The position numbers and the translations under genes are program-made. From Symsagittifera roscoffensis (lineage: Eukaryota; Xenacoelomorpha; Acoela; Convolutidae): a stretch of DNA of 64,000 bases. The DNA lies in assembly GCF_963678635.1 (NCBI RefSeq), contig NC_087068.1:21729029-21793028 (forward strand). Reading direction: 5' to 3'. Shown here piece after piece: positions 9,650 through 20,821 of this stretch (positions are counted from its first letter, which is position 1; each line of letters starts with the position of its first letter). The notes under the pieces were generated by a model. The model searched no databases and was not told the DNA's origin. It worked only from the letters and a program-made list of their open reading frames with translations.

Positions 9650-11950
9650 CAGAAGTTTAAAAAGTTGCAAAGGTAAAACTTTTCAAAAATATGTTAAAAA
9701 AATTTGTTAAAAATCAAACTAATTATGCAATTGGTAAACATTTTAACAAAAACTTGTTGAAAAGATGGCCAAAAATTAAACCAATTTTAACAACTTTGAT
9801 AAAAATTCACAAAATATGATGAAAAAATCATTACAATTTTTGCAAACATGGTTAAAATTTACATTAATTTTTGCAACACTCAAAATTTTATTTAAATATT
9901 TCTGGTACACTTGTTGAAAAACTCAAAGAAAATCTCGCAAATTGAAAAAAATTCAAAAAATATTTTCGCATTTTGAAGAAAACTGTAACAAAATTTTCTT
10001 GCACTGTTGAAAATTAAGTTTTATGAATTTCTTTGTTCTAATTTTGATCATTAAAAATTCAGTTTTTTTGCATGTATGATAACCTAACGTTAACAGATAA
10101 AATATGTCAGCAACTCATTAAATTTAGTTCAATTGAGTTAAAATAGTTATAATTGAGAAGTTAATCAAAAAAACTTAGTTCGTTTAAATTTTACGCAGTC
10201 ACAGTATTAGAACGTGCAAACTGTTTCATAAGCAAAATCTACGCCAAGATTTTAGCTGGCTTCCTCGTGAAAACTGCGCTTTTGGTTGATTTTCACCGAA
10301 TTTTTCTCCTTTTTTATTTATTGCAAAGCAGACAAACAAAAAACACTTAGTGCTTATAAATTGTTTAGTAAGTCGCCAACAAAGCAATATCTCTCCGTTG
10401 AGCAACTTTGGGTTATTGTGTAAATTATATTGCACTGTTTTTATATGATGTTTTGCAAAACAATTTATAGAGAGTCATTCTTTTCCAATTAACTTCTTTG
10501 CAATCTATCTCCCAGCTCACGGGCTTGATATTTTATTGCATAGCAGAGAAATCTTGCTTCTGAGATGAAAACCATTACAGATGTGGGTAATGATAAACTA
10601 AATTTGTTAAAAGTGTGAGTACGACTGAAATTGATGTATGACAAGGTCTACGAGTGAACTGTACAAGTATGTCTGTGTGTACACGGTTTTGTACTCAACA
10701 GTTACAGGTTAAGGCGGTTCGTTAACGAAGTAAAATTCAAACGGGTCAAATCGGAGGCGGATAAGTTGAGTGTATTCATCTGAAAATCAGACAACGCCTA
10801 GGAGTATAACCAGAGGTAAGATATCAATCTACACCAATACAAATAACTACGGCAGAGAAAGGGAACTGACGTTGGGAGAACGTTTTCGGGTTTGACACGC
10901 GACGTTTCAATATGAGACCGAGTTTTAAAAAATTGGTACTCCTGCAGTTGAGTTGAGTGAACTGTTATAAGTTTCTGACAAGTTTCAGGAATAAGAGCCT
11001 GAGGTAAAAAACCGGCTCAAACAACTCGCTCAACGAAACAAAAGTCGGGGCAGAAGCAACAAGATTGGATTTTTAGAACATAAAGATCCAAAATTTTGGT
11101 GTCTTGGAACGTTTTTGACAAAGAAAATGAATGTTTCTGTCAACAATTTTCTGGGTTTCTCAAAACTGTTTTAACTTCCTACAGTAAATTACTTGTAAAA
11201 GACCTTTACCTATTTTGCTTAGTTTTTTAGAATTTTTCTCTAGGTTAGGTTAACGAGTATTCAAGAATTACGGACGGTTTGGTTTCGGTTTTCACTCAAA
11301 ATTCATGGTACGAAATTTACTGCAACAAAAAACTATTTACAATTTAACGTTCTTACAAATTCTGACTACTATTTGAACCTTAAAGTTTGTTTGACGATTT
11401 TGCGACCCTTAAAAAGTCTTTGCGTGGAATTGTACTTTTTCCATGACGATCACCTCCCACTGTAGACGTCTTTCGACTTTGAAGAAACTGGGCTTGGGTA
11501 GAAACTCCGAACAATTGAAATGCATCATAGATCAAAGCAGGACTCATCGTAATAATCCCAAAAGTAATAACTGAAACACTTTACACAAATAAAATAATCA
11601 TTAACGGCCTCAGCTCCCAATTTGTAATTATCGCGGGTAAATTTATTTCGTTGGGGAAAACTGCCCTTTTTCTCGCTCCGAGAAATGAACCTTTTTTCAC
11701 AATTAATAGCCTCTTTCCCGAGAAAGATCCTTGTTCTCGTGCCCGGAACCAAATATTCGTGATAATATCAACAATCGTTCAAACGGTCGGGAAAAAAAAC
11801 TCATTCAAATATAGAGTTTTTTGAAGTATTTTCCCATAGTTCAAAATTTTTAATCATACACTTTTCACAGTTTTACCAACTCCGATTTTAGCAAACTTCA
11901 TCAACTACGGCCAATAATTAGCTTTTAGACAAAAAAAACGAAATTGGACA
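9650..11950. other. Gene-free, AT-rich stretch
   Basis: No gene is supported. Bases 9660-9990 are low-complexity A/T blocks with repeated GTTAAAAA- and ACAAAAA-type words. Bases 10600-11060 and 11400-11760 are more mixed in composition but show no recognisable motif, repeat end or splice pattern. Confidence 0.5.
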
Positions 11951-11959
11951 AAAACCGAC

Positions 11960-12165
11960 GGCTCTTTTCCAATCCCCCCCGCACTTCAAAATACCGAGTT
12001 TTATATTTGTTTTACGTGTTATTACGGCAAAATGCGTGATGTTACGCTGTAAAGTATGAAGAACAAATCTGTTCACAGTTGTCAATTTGTTCACCACGCT
12101 AAAATTCATTGCATTAAAAAAGTTTATCAAAATTGAATTTGAAAGGAGGGAACAAGAAAAGAGCC
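11960..12165 (-). mobile_element. Family X MITE with near-perfect 8-bp target duplication
   Basis: The termini are GGCTCTTTTCC and GAAAAGAGCC. The flanking octamers are AAACCGAC and AAACCGAA, 7 of 8 identical. The interior matches the copy at 22838-23054 in opposite orientation (GTTCACAGTTGTCAATTTG against its complement). Confidence 0.8.
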
Positions 12166-12374
12166 AAACCGAAAAACGTTCACAACTGTTAAGTTATTCA
12201 CCATGGAAAATTTGATTTCATTATGACATTTTTAAAAAAATTTTAAATTTTTTTAAAAATCAAAATCGAAAATCAGGGCTTTCTTCCATTCACCCTACAC
12301 ATTTCAGCTTTTATCGTTGTCACAATGATCTGAAATTTAGCATGGTGAACAATAGAACTCTTGTGAACACATTT

Positions 12375-12830
12375 CCCGGGTTGACCACCATAGAAAAAAT
12401 GTTTATCATACAATTCCATACAAAAAAATGCTTATCATACAATTCCATGCGTGGGTTCTATGGAAAAAATGTTTATCATAGGATTTCCATTTATGAAAAT
12501 TATATGATATAAATTTTTTTTTCATTAACTTTGTTTCAAGAAAACTTTCAAAAAGATTTTTTTTAAGTTTAAATGAGCTTGATTCGTTTTCTGATTAAGT
12601 TAGATCAAATTGGACCATTTTTTTTTCATTTTTTTTTGACAAAAAATGTTTATCATACGATTTTCATTCTATGAAAATGGTATGATAATCAGTTTTTTGA
12701 TAAACAAAATTTTAGCCGCGACACAAATCGAATTTTCTGCGCAAACAAACAATTTTTGAAAAAAACAATTTTGCAAGCATAATTTAAATTATTGTGTGTA
12801 TAACGTAGTCCTGGATATATTAATATTGGA
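12375..12830. mobile_element. Family C element, truncated copy
   Basis: It starts CCCGGGTTGACCACC followed by several TTATCATACAATTCC-like blocks. It ends near a segment matching, in reverse, the ATAACGTAGTCCTGG region of the complete copy (about 6890). The far terminus is missing. Confidence 0.65.
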
Positions 12831-12904
12831 TTTTTATCTTTTTCTCTTGATAACATTTTTCAAAAATGCTCAAGACTCCTCTTTTTCAGCATTAGGGTAG
12901 TTAG

Positions 12905-13210
12905 GCGTAATATCAAGCATTCAGCAATAATAACACGTAGGGCAACAAAGAAAAAGGAGCAAAATGAAATGTAGAAGTTTAAGTGGAAAAATAGCAAAAA
13001 CAGATGTGGGGGGATAAAAAAAAGTCGCTGTTCTTGTTTGAAAAACCTAATCAAAACAACCTTGAAATGGATGCAATTATTTCAAGAAACATCTGATTGC
13101 ATAGATGATTGGCCCTTTTCTAAACACCCCATATATCGAAATTTCTACTGTTATACTTGTTTTAACGTCCTATTATGGCTAAATGCGAGCTGCTACAATG
13201 TAAAAAGAAG
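12905..13210 (+). repeat. Direct repeat of the 17.6-18.1 kb segment
   Basis: Shared landmarks in the same order are AATAACAC followed by CAACAAAG / CAACTGAG, AGATGTGGGGG, TTCTTGTTTGAAAAAC, a CTGATTGCATAGAT-like block, and TTTCTACTGTTATACTTG. This copy lacks the family X insertion found at 17762-17979, so it records the empty site (CAACCTTGAAATGG). Confidence 0.7.
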
Positions 13211-13579
13211 ACTTTCATATAATTATTTCAGAATTTAATAAGGGGTCTGATAGTATGGAAAAGAACCAATTATGTTTTTAAACGTAATTTAATTCGAATT
13301 TTGCTAGAGTTTTGCAACAGTTAATTTGATTTTTTGACAAAAATTGAATAGATTGACTAGACTTGAAGTCTTAACAATTGTGCCTGAGACTGGAGTAAGT
13401 ATATAGCGTAACACTCTATTCTAGAATGCATGGAACTTGTCCTAATATGCCATTTGCTGATATTGCTGCAACAGTTGTTTCTACATCTTTCTCCTCAGTC
13501 TATATCAAAACAAAGCTTTTTGGTATAACCATTGAATGGCTCTCCGTTTCCTCCTCTGAAAATTGATCTAAAAATTTTG

Positions 13580-13790
13580 GGCTCTTTTCGACTACCACCA
13601 TATTTGAATTCCAGTTTCGAAAAACTAAATTTACGTTGGGATATTGTAATGAAATTTTAGATGGTGAACAAATAAATTATTGTGAACACACTTGTTCATC
13701 ATAACATACATCGTAGCATCACGTGTTGAGTCATAACACGTAAGACAACTGAAATGAAAATTGAAATGCTGGGGGACGTGGAGAAGAGCT
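13580..13790 (-). mobile_element. Family X MITE, eroded copy
   Basis: It starts GGCTCTTTTCGACTACC and ends near GGGGGACGTGGAGAAGAG. The interior includes the X landmarks ATGGTGAACAAA and CATAACACGTAAGACAAC. The terminal GAGCC is lost. Confidence 0.55.
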
Positions 13791-13911
13791 TAATTTTATA
13801 CAACTATTTAAAGTTGTCACCTTGCATTGAAAGTTAGCATAGTCATTAACAATCAACAATTCATTTTTTCTTGAATTATATCGAGAACATACGCAAATAC
13901 GAGAAAATATT

Positions 13912-13962
13912 AGATAGTGCAACTGATAGTGTAATTGTGATAGTGTAGATAGTGTAATTGAT
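13912..13962 (+). repeat. Short tandem repeat (GATAGTGTAATTG-like)
   Basis: Four imperfect units of GATAGTGTAATTG, GATAGTGTA and similar follow one another. Confidence 0.7.
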
Positions 13963-14321
13963 CGAATTCCTAATCGATTTTAAATGAACTTTCATTACAC
14001 TTCGACAATTTGATTAATAGTTAGAAAAATAGAATAACAATTATAACAATCAACATTTTGTTTCTTGAATTATATCAAAAAATTACGCAATCAGCTATAG
14101 CGGCGTGCTAAATCTTTTAAAAAACTGAAAGGCAATGATTTTAACGAAGCGCAGGTACTTTTATAGTGCTTGTAAGTGATCGAAACGGTAATCAATTTTA
14201 AATAAAATTTCCTGACAGTTAGACATTTTGATTATTAGAAAGAAAAATAGAATAACTACAGGCGGGAATGAACGATAGGAGAGCCGAAAATGATGGAAAA
14301 ACACGGGAAAAAATCTAAATT

Positions 14322-14526
14322 CATAACGAGGCCAAACTATGCACTGGATAGGCGCACAATTTATAGGTGTCTGTATGTTCCTGGATTCCATAGACAAGTC
14401 TTTAAACATATTAAAATTTTGTCGGAACGGTCAAAGAAAATGAAAGAACAAAAGAAGAACAAAGGGAGCGTCTTTGTTGTGGAATCCACTTACAATGCAC
14501 AAAATGCACAGTTTGGCCTCGTAATG
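14322..14526 (+). mobile_element. Family B MITE, copy 3
   Basis: It runs from CATAACGAGGCCAAAC to GTTTGGCCTCGTAATG in the same orientation as the 4423 copy. It keeps the interior GGCGCACAATT, TGTATGTTCCTGGATTC, GAACAAAAGAAGAACAAA and TTACAATGCACAAAAT. Confidence 0.8.
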
Positions 14527-15436
14527 TTTTTTCAACAAATTGTGAAGATATTCAAGCTTCAAGGTCTTTATAATTTTTTAAACGATAATAGTTTCGATTG
14601 TTTTCTCTGATTGCTTTGAATGACAGCTGATTGAGCAACAATTTAAACATCCGGATTCATAAAAATCTGAAATTGTTTGCACTCAGAGCAATTTTGCTCA
14701 ACATTTTTTTTTTTAAAAAACTAAAACATCCCTGATTGATCCTTCCCCCCTTTGATCGCAACTTTTACAATAGTTAGTTTGCTCCCCATGCAAAAATTCA
14801 TTTCCTTATGCCAACGTGAAACACTGAAACTGACATACTGGGGGGGGGGGAGAGGCTCATGTTATTTTTCTTCCAAAATTGGAACAAGAAATAGCTAGAA
14901 ACATTCTGTTTTTCCAATTACTTCATATAACCATGAACTTTGAAAATTTTTACGCTTGAAAAAGTGTTAGTCTGTATTACTACTTTTACATGTATTCAAA
15001 GCTCTTTAAAAATTCTTTGCTGATGAAAATTGTGATTGAGTTCTTTTAGGAAACTTAAAAACCAACTGTTGAGTTAAAAACAACTGATCGGTAGATAATG
15101 GGTTTTTTGATGGATTGTTGGTTTGTTTGACCAAGGTGAGACAATTGTGAAATTGTGAAAATTGCAGACTGTATACATAAATTAAATCTCACTTGGTCAA
15201 ATTACCAGAGGTCAATTTTTGTAATCGATTTGTTAGTCTTAGATGTCACATCTTTATTTCAGATATTTGAGTCCTTTCTATGGAAGTGTACGCATATATA
15301 TGTCTACATTCGATATTTTATAGAAAATTTTACTATTTCGAGGTTCAATAAATCTCAATTGCTAGTTGAAAAGTCAATGTCAAATTTTTATTGAGTGGTC
15401 AGTCTTAGATGTGAAAAAATTGATATATTAGATTTG

Positions 15437-15442
15437 TTTATT
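15437..15442 (-). terminator. Poly(A) signal directly after the stop of lectin B
   Basis: On the minus strand AATAAA follows the TAG stop (15445-15443) with no gap. Lectin A has the same arrangement, overlapping by one base. Confidence 0.6.
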
Positions 15443-16160
15443 CTAAGAGTGTGCGCATATCACGGGCTCTTTGCGGTTGCAGCTTACATCGTTGAGTCCG
15501 CCTTTGAACACTTGAGTACACGTTTCCTTTCCTCCGCTGTTGTCGGGTTGTTTTGGGGCCCACATGTCTCTTGGCATACGCTTTCCACTATAGGTACTTT
15601 CCCACTTGTTGCCCCCCGCAATTCCTTCTGCTTCAATGTAGCTGGTCCAAGGTTTTGTATTTAGCTTTTTCTTTTCCAAATGATTGAACACTCTTTCAAC
15701 TTGTTTTTTACTACTCGGCTCAAAGATCTTCGAGACCCTAAAACAATTAGATTTGGTTTCAACATTTCGTCTGAAAAACATAGTTAAGGCTGTTGTAGAA
15801 ATTAGTTCCCAGTTAATAGACTTTCTATGCAAGTGGTAATAGAAAATGCTGAAGATTTTAAATTTGGATTGTTTAACTGGCTGGTTCCTTCATTGTTTCT
15901 GCTGATCTGTTTCTTTTTGGAGCAAGATCAGTACCCGGTTTTCGCCAGCAATGATAATTTTAATGAACTTACTGTTTTTTGCATAGTTTTGAAGCATCTT
16001 CAAAAGTCTGTTGTTCATTCTCAAATCGAAAACATAAATTGGGAACTCCTGGAATCTTGTTGAATTGAGGTCGGCACTTGAGTCGTTTGGCAAAACTCAA
16101 GTCAAAACTCAGAAGGATGAGGACACAACTACACGACAAGGCAACTTGAAATACGTTCAT
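15443..16160 (-). CDS. Secreted C-type lectin-like protein B (two exons)
   Basis: The CDS joins complement 16160-15973 and 15737-15443 (188 + 295 nt, 160 residues), exactly the exon sizes of gene A. The intron is 235 bp, phase 2, with donor GTAAGT and acceptor TTTTAG. An N-terminal hydrophobic signal peptide starts MNVFQVALSCSCVLILL and ends near FAKR. The six cysteines and the KQPDN and GGLND motifs match gene A, and exon 2 is roughly 70% identical by eye. Upstream, a GTAAGC donor at 16220 and a TTTCAAAAG acceptor at 16169 could bound a 52-bp 5' UTR intron with a TGCTAAT branch-like site. An in-frame upstream ATG would add 21 residues before the signal peptide; I prefer the downstream ATG. 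Role (secreted lectin, perhaps immune) is inferred from family. Confidence 0.87.
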
Positions 16161-16239
16161 TTTGTTTTCTTTTGAAAAAAAAATAAAATTAGCATTGAAA
16201 TCTTGAGTTTTTTCGCTTACCAAAAATATCAGTGATATT

Positions 16240-16258
16240 ATGTAAAATGTTACCCGCG
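16240..16258 (-). promoter_or_regulatory. Shared promoter-proximal motif of lectin gene B
   Basis: CGCGGGTAACATTTTACAT on the minus strand, 80-98 bases before the ATG, differs from the gene A motif by one base. Both are followed by an ATATTTTT block. Confidence 0.45.
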
Positions 16259-16519
16259 TTTAAATGCTAGATCTCATGAAGAAAAGTTTTTCAAATTTTA
16301 CGCGCGCTATTTGTCTGAAGATATATTTCAAGACAGAATTAATTCTGATTGCCGTCAGTTTCACGCCTAGTTTCGAAGGTCAATGTTCATATCAAAACAC
16401 TGCTGTTGAATAATGCCAAACTATTGTGGCTATGATATTTTTTTCTACTGGGCTGCAAGGGCTATCAAATTTTTCTACTAGACTGAAGGGGCTGTAATGG
16501 GAAAAACCCGAGAAGTTTT

Positions 16520-16770
16520 GGCTCTTTTCCAATCCCCACCGCTTACGTTCAATTTTGCTTTTGATTTCCATAATTGGCTTATTTCCAGCTTCCCAACCTC
16601 TCGTTAATTACACAAAAATTACGGTTCAAAAAGTGTTCACACGGCATTTTTCTCTGTTCAATTGTTTACTCTGATACGTTTTTTTTGCAGTTTTGAACAT
16701 CGAAAGCCATTTTAAATAAGCTTTTGTAGGTTTATCGTCAAAAAAATCTAAAGGGGACTGGAAAATAGCC
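16520..16770. mobile_element. Family X-related MITE, eroded
   Basis: It begins GGCTCTTTTCCAATCCCC and ends GGGGACTGGAAAATAGCC, terminal patterns of family X. The interior is diverged and no target duplication is visible. Confidence 0.5.
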
Positions 16771-16898
16771 CCATTATGTGATGAAACTTCGCAGGGTGAA
16801 CAAACTAATAATTTTGAATAGAAGTTTCCATTATACATTGCATCGCAATGTAACCTAACGATTACTTTTTTACAGAAACTAAAAAACTAAAAAGTTTG

Positions 16899-17084
16899 GG
16901 CTTTTTCCTTTTTCCCCACCTTACACGAGCATCCTTTGGCGCAACGAGTGATTTTACAACGTTAATTTTGAAGACCAATTAAGTTTGCTATGACCTAATC
17001 AGTCCTATGTCAAACCTAATAAAAATTAAACAATGTGAACCAAATTTTTGAAAGATTTTCGATGGGGGCAAAATAAAAAGAGCC
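16899..17084 (-). mobile_element. Family X MITE
   Basis: The ends are GGCTTTTTCC and AAAAGAGCC. The interior, with GACCAATTAAG and AATCAGTCCTATGTC, resembles the 36907 copy type. The target duplication is unclear. Confidence 0.6.
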
Positions 17085-17460
17085 AAACAATTAAGTGTGG
17101 GGAAAATGGAAAAGTGTCAAAATATAGACAGAATTGCTATTGAAATCTTAAAATTTGTCTCGGGAAAAAAACGGAAAAACAAACAGAAACAAGTCTAGCA
17201 AAAACATTTAATCAAAAATGTTGCAAACCAGAAAGAGAAGTGCAAAACTCGGCACTTTTTGTTCTTCCCAGCTGCAATTGTTTTCAAATAATAGATTTTT
17301 TTACCGTGTCAGATCGTTATGACAATTTGCATGCGGTATAATCCATAAAAAAATTATTTAAATCTCAAACTCAGCTTTGTGAAGCCACTAGTTGTACAAA
17401 AAAAAGTGCTCATGCAAAGTGGGAGAGGAAATATATTTTAATAGAAAAACCGAAATTCAG

Positions 17461-17724
17461 GGCTTTTTTCGAATCCCCCTATATCAGTTTCACTGTTGAA
17501 AGTCTCAAATAATCTGGTCAATTTTATTTAATAAATAAATAATGAAATTTTATTATGGCGAAAAAAAATAACTATTCCAAACATATTTTTTAATGTACCC
17601 TACATCGTAAAGTCACGCAATCAGCCATAATAACACATAGAACAACTGAGAAAAAGAAGAAATTGAAATATAGAAGGTAGAGTTGAAAAGAGCAAAGATC
17701 AGATGTGGGGGATGAATAAAACAG
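17461..17724. repeat. Eroded family X-like segment
   Basis: GGCTTTTTTCGAATCCCCC at the left and TGTGGGGGATGAATAAAACAG at the right look like worn X termini. The right part belongs to the direct repeat shared with 12905-13210. Confidence 0.35.
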
Positions 17725-18125
17725 CTTTTCTTGTTTAGAAAAACGTAGTCAAAAGAACTTTGGCTCTTTTCCAGTCCCCCTTTGATTTTTTCTAAATCTC
17801 AATATATGAAAATCTTTTTTTAACAATTTTTCATGTTATAAATTGCAGTGAAACGTGTCAGCGTGAACAGGTGAACAAATTTCTACAACTTTTTTACATG
17901 CAAAAAATCGTGTGAAAAAATAATTGAACAGCATGATTTTGCAAAATTACGAGAGGGTGGGAAACTGAAAAAAAGAGCCAGAACTTTGATATGGATACAA
18001 ATACTTCAAAACATGTGATTACATAGATAATTGGCTTTTTTTCAAAACCCAACAATTCAAAATTTCTACTGTCCTAGTTGTTTTAACGTAACGTCCTGTT
18101 ATAGCTAAATGAGTGATGCTCGCTT
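17610..18125 (+). repeat. Direct repeat of the 12.9-13.2 kb segment, interrupted by a MITE
   Basis: It has the same order of landmarks as 12905-13210. It is longer because a family X element (17762-17979) split it at AGAACTTT. Confidence 0.7.
17762..17979. mobile_element. Family X MITE with exact 8-bp target duplication
   Basis: GGCTCTTTTCCAGTCCCCC at the left and AAAAAGAGCC at the right. The octamer AGAACTTT occurs immediately before (17754-17761) and after (17980-17987). The related segment at 12905-13210 preserves the uninterrupted target. An 8-bp duplication points to the hAT superfamily. There is no coding capacity. Confidence 0.88.
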
Positions 18126-18353
18126 ATCTAGAAGGCAAGAAAAAACGAACTTGATTCAACGTGCCCTTTCCAGAAAATGCTGCAAAAAATGGAGAAAATT
18201 TAACGGTGTTTTCTACATCTTTCCCCTCTTTCTATGTCAAAAGAAAAAATTTTGGCATGATTTTTAGGCTCTTACGTATACAAATGGTTATCATACAATT
18301 TTCATATATGGAAATTGTATGATAACCATTTTTTTTTCAAAAAAAAAATAAAT

Positions 18354-19112
18354 GTAGTTATTTTTCATCACCAGACTGTTGTATTTGGTTGAATTTTTTT
18401 TCAATGGTTTTTTTGAAATTGTATGAAAATTGTATGATTACCATTTTTCCATACATTTGATGCAGGCAATTGTATGATAAGCTTTTTCGGTTTGGGGAAA
18501 TTTAAAATAAGCATTTTCGGTTTATGGATTTCAACCCGGGGTCACATTACCTTTCCAGGCCTTTTTGTTGGTTTTAATCGGTTTTCTTTATAAGACCGCT
18601 CAAAAACCGCTCAAATCTTGCTTGAAAAACCGTTCAAAAATCACCGCAAGAAATGAGCGGTTTTCGAGCGGGTTTTTAAGCAAGATTTGAGCGGTTTGAG
18701 CGGTTTGGGCGGTTTTTTTTTGGAAAAACCGCTCAAAACGCTCAAATCTTGCTTAAAAAACCGCTCAAAAACCGCTCTTTTCTTGCGGTGATTTTTGAAC
18801 GGTTTCTCAAGCAAGATGTGAGCGGTTTTTAAGCGGTTTTTGAGCGGTCTTATAAAGAAAACCGATTAAAACCAAAAAAAAAGGCCTGGAAAGGTAATGT
18901 GACCCCCGAGTTGACCTCCATAAACCGAAAATGCTTATTTTAAATTTCCCCACACCGAAAAGCTTATCATACAATTGCCTGCATCAAATGTATGGAAAAA
19001 TGCTAATCATACAATTTTCATACAATTTCAAAAAACCATTGAAAAAAGATTCAATCTAGTTTCTCCGGCTATTTGAACCAAATACAACAGTCTGGTGATG
19101 AAAAATAACTAC
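18354..19112. repeat. Long palindrome (about 370-bp arms, almost no spacer)
   Basis: The outer arms run from GTAGTTATTTTTCATCACCAG (left) to its complement ending at 19112. They include family C sequence (ATTGTATGATAAGC, TCAACCCGGG). The inner arms (18541-18905) begin GTCACATTACCTTTCCAGGCC and end with its complement, and are built from GAGCGGTTTTT / AAAAACCGCTC words. The centre is near 18720 in an A/T run. The whole could fold into one hairpin. It is a fold-back element or two inverted halves flanking one. Confidence 0.85.
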
Positions 19113-19655
19113 GTTCTGCAATCAAGAATGAACGTATTTTTATCATCATATTCCATCTTTATTTTGCGATGGCATCAATGATTTTTGTTGTACTGTAACC
19201 AATTTAACTTGATCTGTTATCTCCTTGCTTCAGTGAGGTAGTGCCTGTAATTTGGGCTGATTTGTGCATGAAAGCAACCTTGCGCAAAAACTCACGGAAC
19301 GAAAAATGTTTGTCCCATTGCAAAAAATACAGATAAATGTTAATGAACCACAATGAAAAAAATAGAAGCTCGCTCTCATCCTTTATTGAGGTAAGATGCC
19401 TATCTAGACAGGCGTTTAAAAATTGTTTCTGTACTATTCCGATTACAATTTTTAACCTTTACAACAAAAATGTATGCCTTTAGCTATAGCAGAGTGAGAA
19501 AACTTAGAAAACTGAAATGCAATGATTTTACGATTTAAGTAATTAGATAGTGCTTGTAAGAGATTGAAAGTCAGTTTGTAATCGACTGAAAATAAATTTT
19601 CATGATAGCTGGACAACGTGATCAATAATTAGAACAATCTGATAGCAATACAACC
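19113..19655. other. Non-coding stretch, nothing recognised
   Basis: AT-rich single-copy-looking sequence without supported genes, repeat ends or RNA motifs. Confidence 0.45.
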
Positions 19656-19659
19656 CAAA

Positions 19660-19945
19660 CACCTGAACCCATCTCCTACACACCTGAACCCGCCCCCTCC
19701 CCCACCTTAATCCAACCCCCCGCCCCCACCTGAACCAACCCACGCGTCCCACCTGAGCCCACCCCCACTCACTGAGCCCCCTAAACACCCACCCCCCTCC
19801 CCCACCTGAGCCCACCCCCCCCCCCCCCCCACCTGAAGACCCATCACCTGAACACCCCCTCCCCCATCTGAGCAACCCCCCCCCCCGCTTGAACCTACCC
19901 CCCTCCCCCACCGAAACCCACCTCCCCCACTTGAAACCCCACTCC
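19660..19945. repeat. C-rich array of CCCACCTGAACC-type units (G-rich on minus strand)
   Basis: Irregular units of CACCTGAACCC and CACCTGAGCCCACCC alternate with long C runs. On the minus strand this gives many runs of four or more G, a strong G-quadruplex candidate. The glycine-rich frames opposite it are a by-product of composition. Confidence 0.8.
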
Positions 19946-20310
19946 CAAATCGTGAACCAAACGTTACGTTGGAGGGGGTTTGTTGTAAATGGGCAAACGC
20001 TAGGGGATTAATGTTGAGTAACATAAAAAAGTAACTAAAATATCAAAGTTATGTCGAAAAAAAACTAAATTCAACAACAAGTAACCAACGTTAACAACTT
20101 TAGTTTAAAACGTAGAAAAGATTTTAAGTGCGTTGAAATTTGCGTCTCAGTAAAATGGAAAAAAATCGATTATATTTTAGTTTTATAGTCAGTGTCCACA
20201 AAAGTGAAAAAAAAATTGATTATAATTGATGAAAAAGGATTTTGTTGCCTCGAAAAATAGTGTAAATTTGTAAATTTGTTGACCACATGATCCAATTGTT
20301 ATGAAAATTT

Positions 20311-20514
20311 GACTCTTTTTCCTTCCCCCCCCCCCACCTGCGAAATTTTACTAGTGAAGTTTTGTTCACTTTATCCAAATGTTACAAAAATTGGCATGCG
20401 AACTGATTAGAAAATGACAAACATTTTTGGTCTTCATAATTAACCTTGTAAAAACCCTCGTTACACCATAAAATTGACGCTCATGTGAGGTGGGGGAGAA
20501 AAGGAAAAAGAGCC
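20311..20514 (-). mobile_element. Family X MITE nested inside a second, palindromic X remnant
   Basis: The core runs GACTCTTTTTCC to AAAAAGAGCC. It is flanked by inverted arms, TTGTTATGAAAATTT before and AAATTTTCATAACAA after, which continue outward (20262-20310 and 20515-20597) as X interior sequence ending in another GGAGCC. The result is an inside-out nested structure. Confidence 0.65.
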
Positions 20515-20821
20515 AAATTTTCATAACAATCGGATCATGTGGTCAACAAATTTACATGTAAAAATTTGTAGGTGGGGGTAAAAGCAAAAGGAGCCAGCGC
20601 TTCTATTAAGTTGATGCGTTCGCCAAAAACCGTTTTTTTTTCGGTTGACTGCCAGTAGAGAGAGGACTTTTATGCGAGTTGTTACAAATTAAAAAACGAA
20701 TTGGCTCAATGGTAAGCCCGCGCTTGAATTAGCTTCATTCAACCTTGTTCCCTACACTGATATTCTGGTTGACTGACAGGAGTAGAAAGAGGAGTTTTAT
20801 ATGAACTATAACAAAGCAAAC

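Noticed and set aside
19600-20024. Two overlapping glycine-rich open frames on the minus strand
   Set aside because: They are translations of the C-rich array in two frames at once. Composition explains them and there is no start or domain support.
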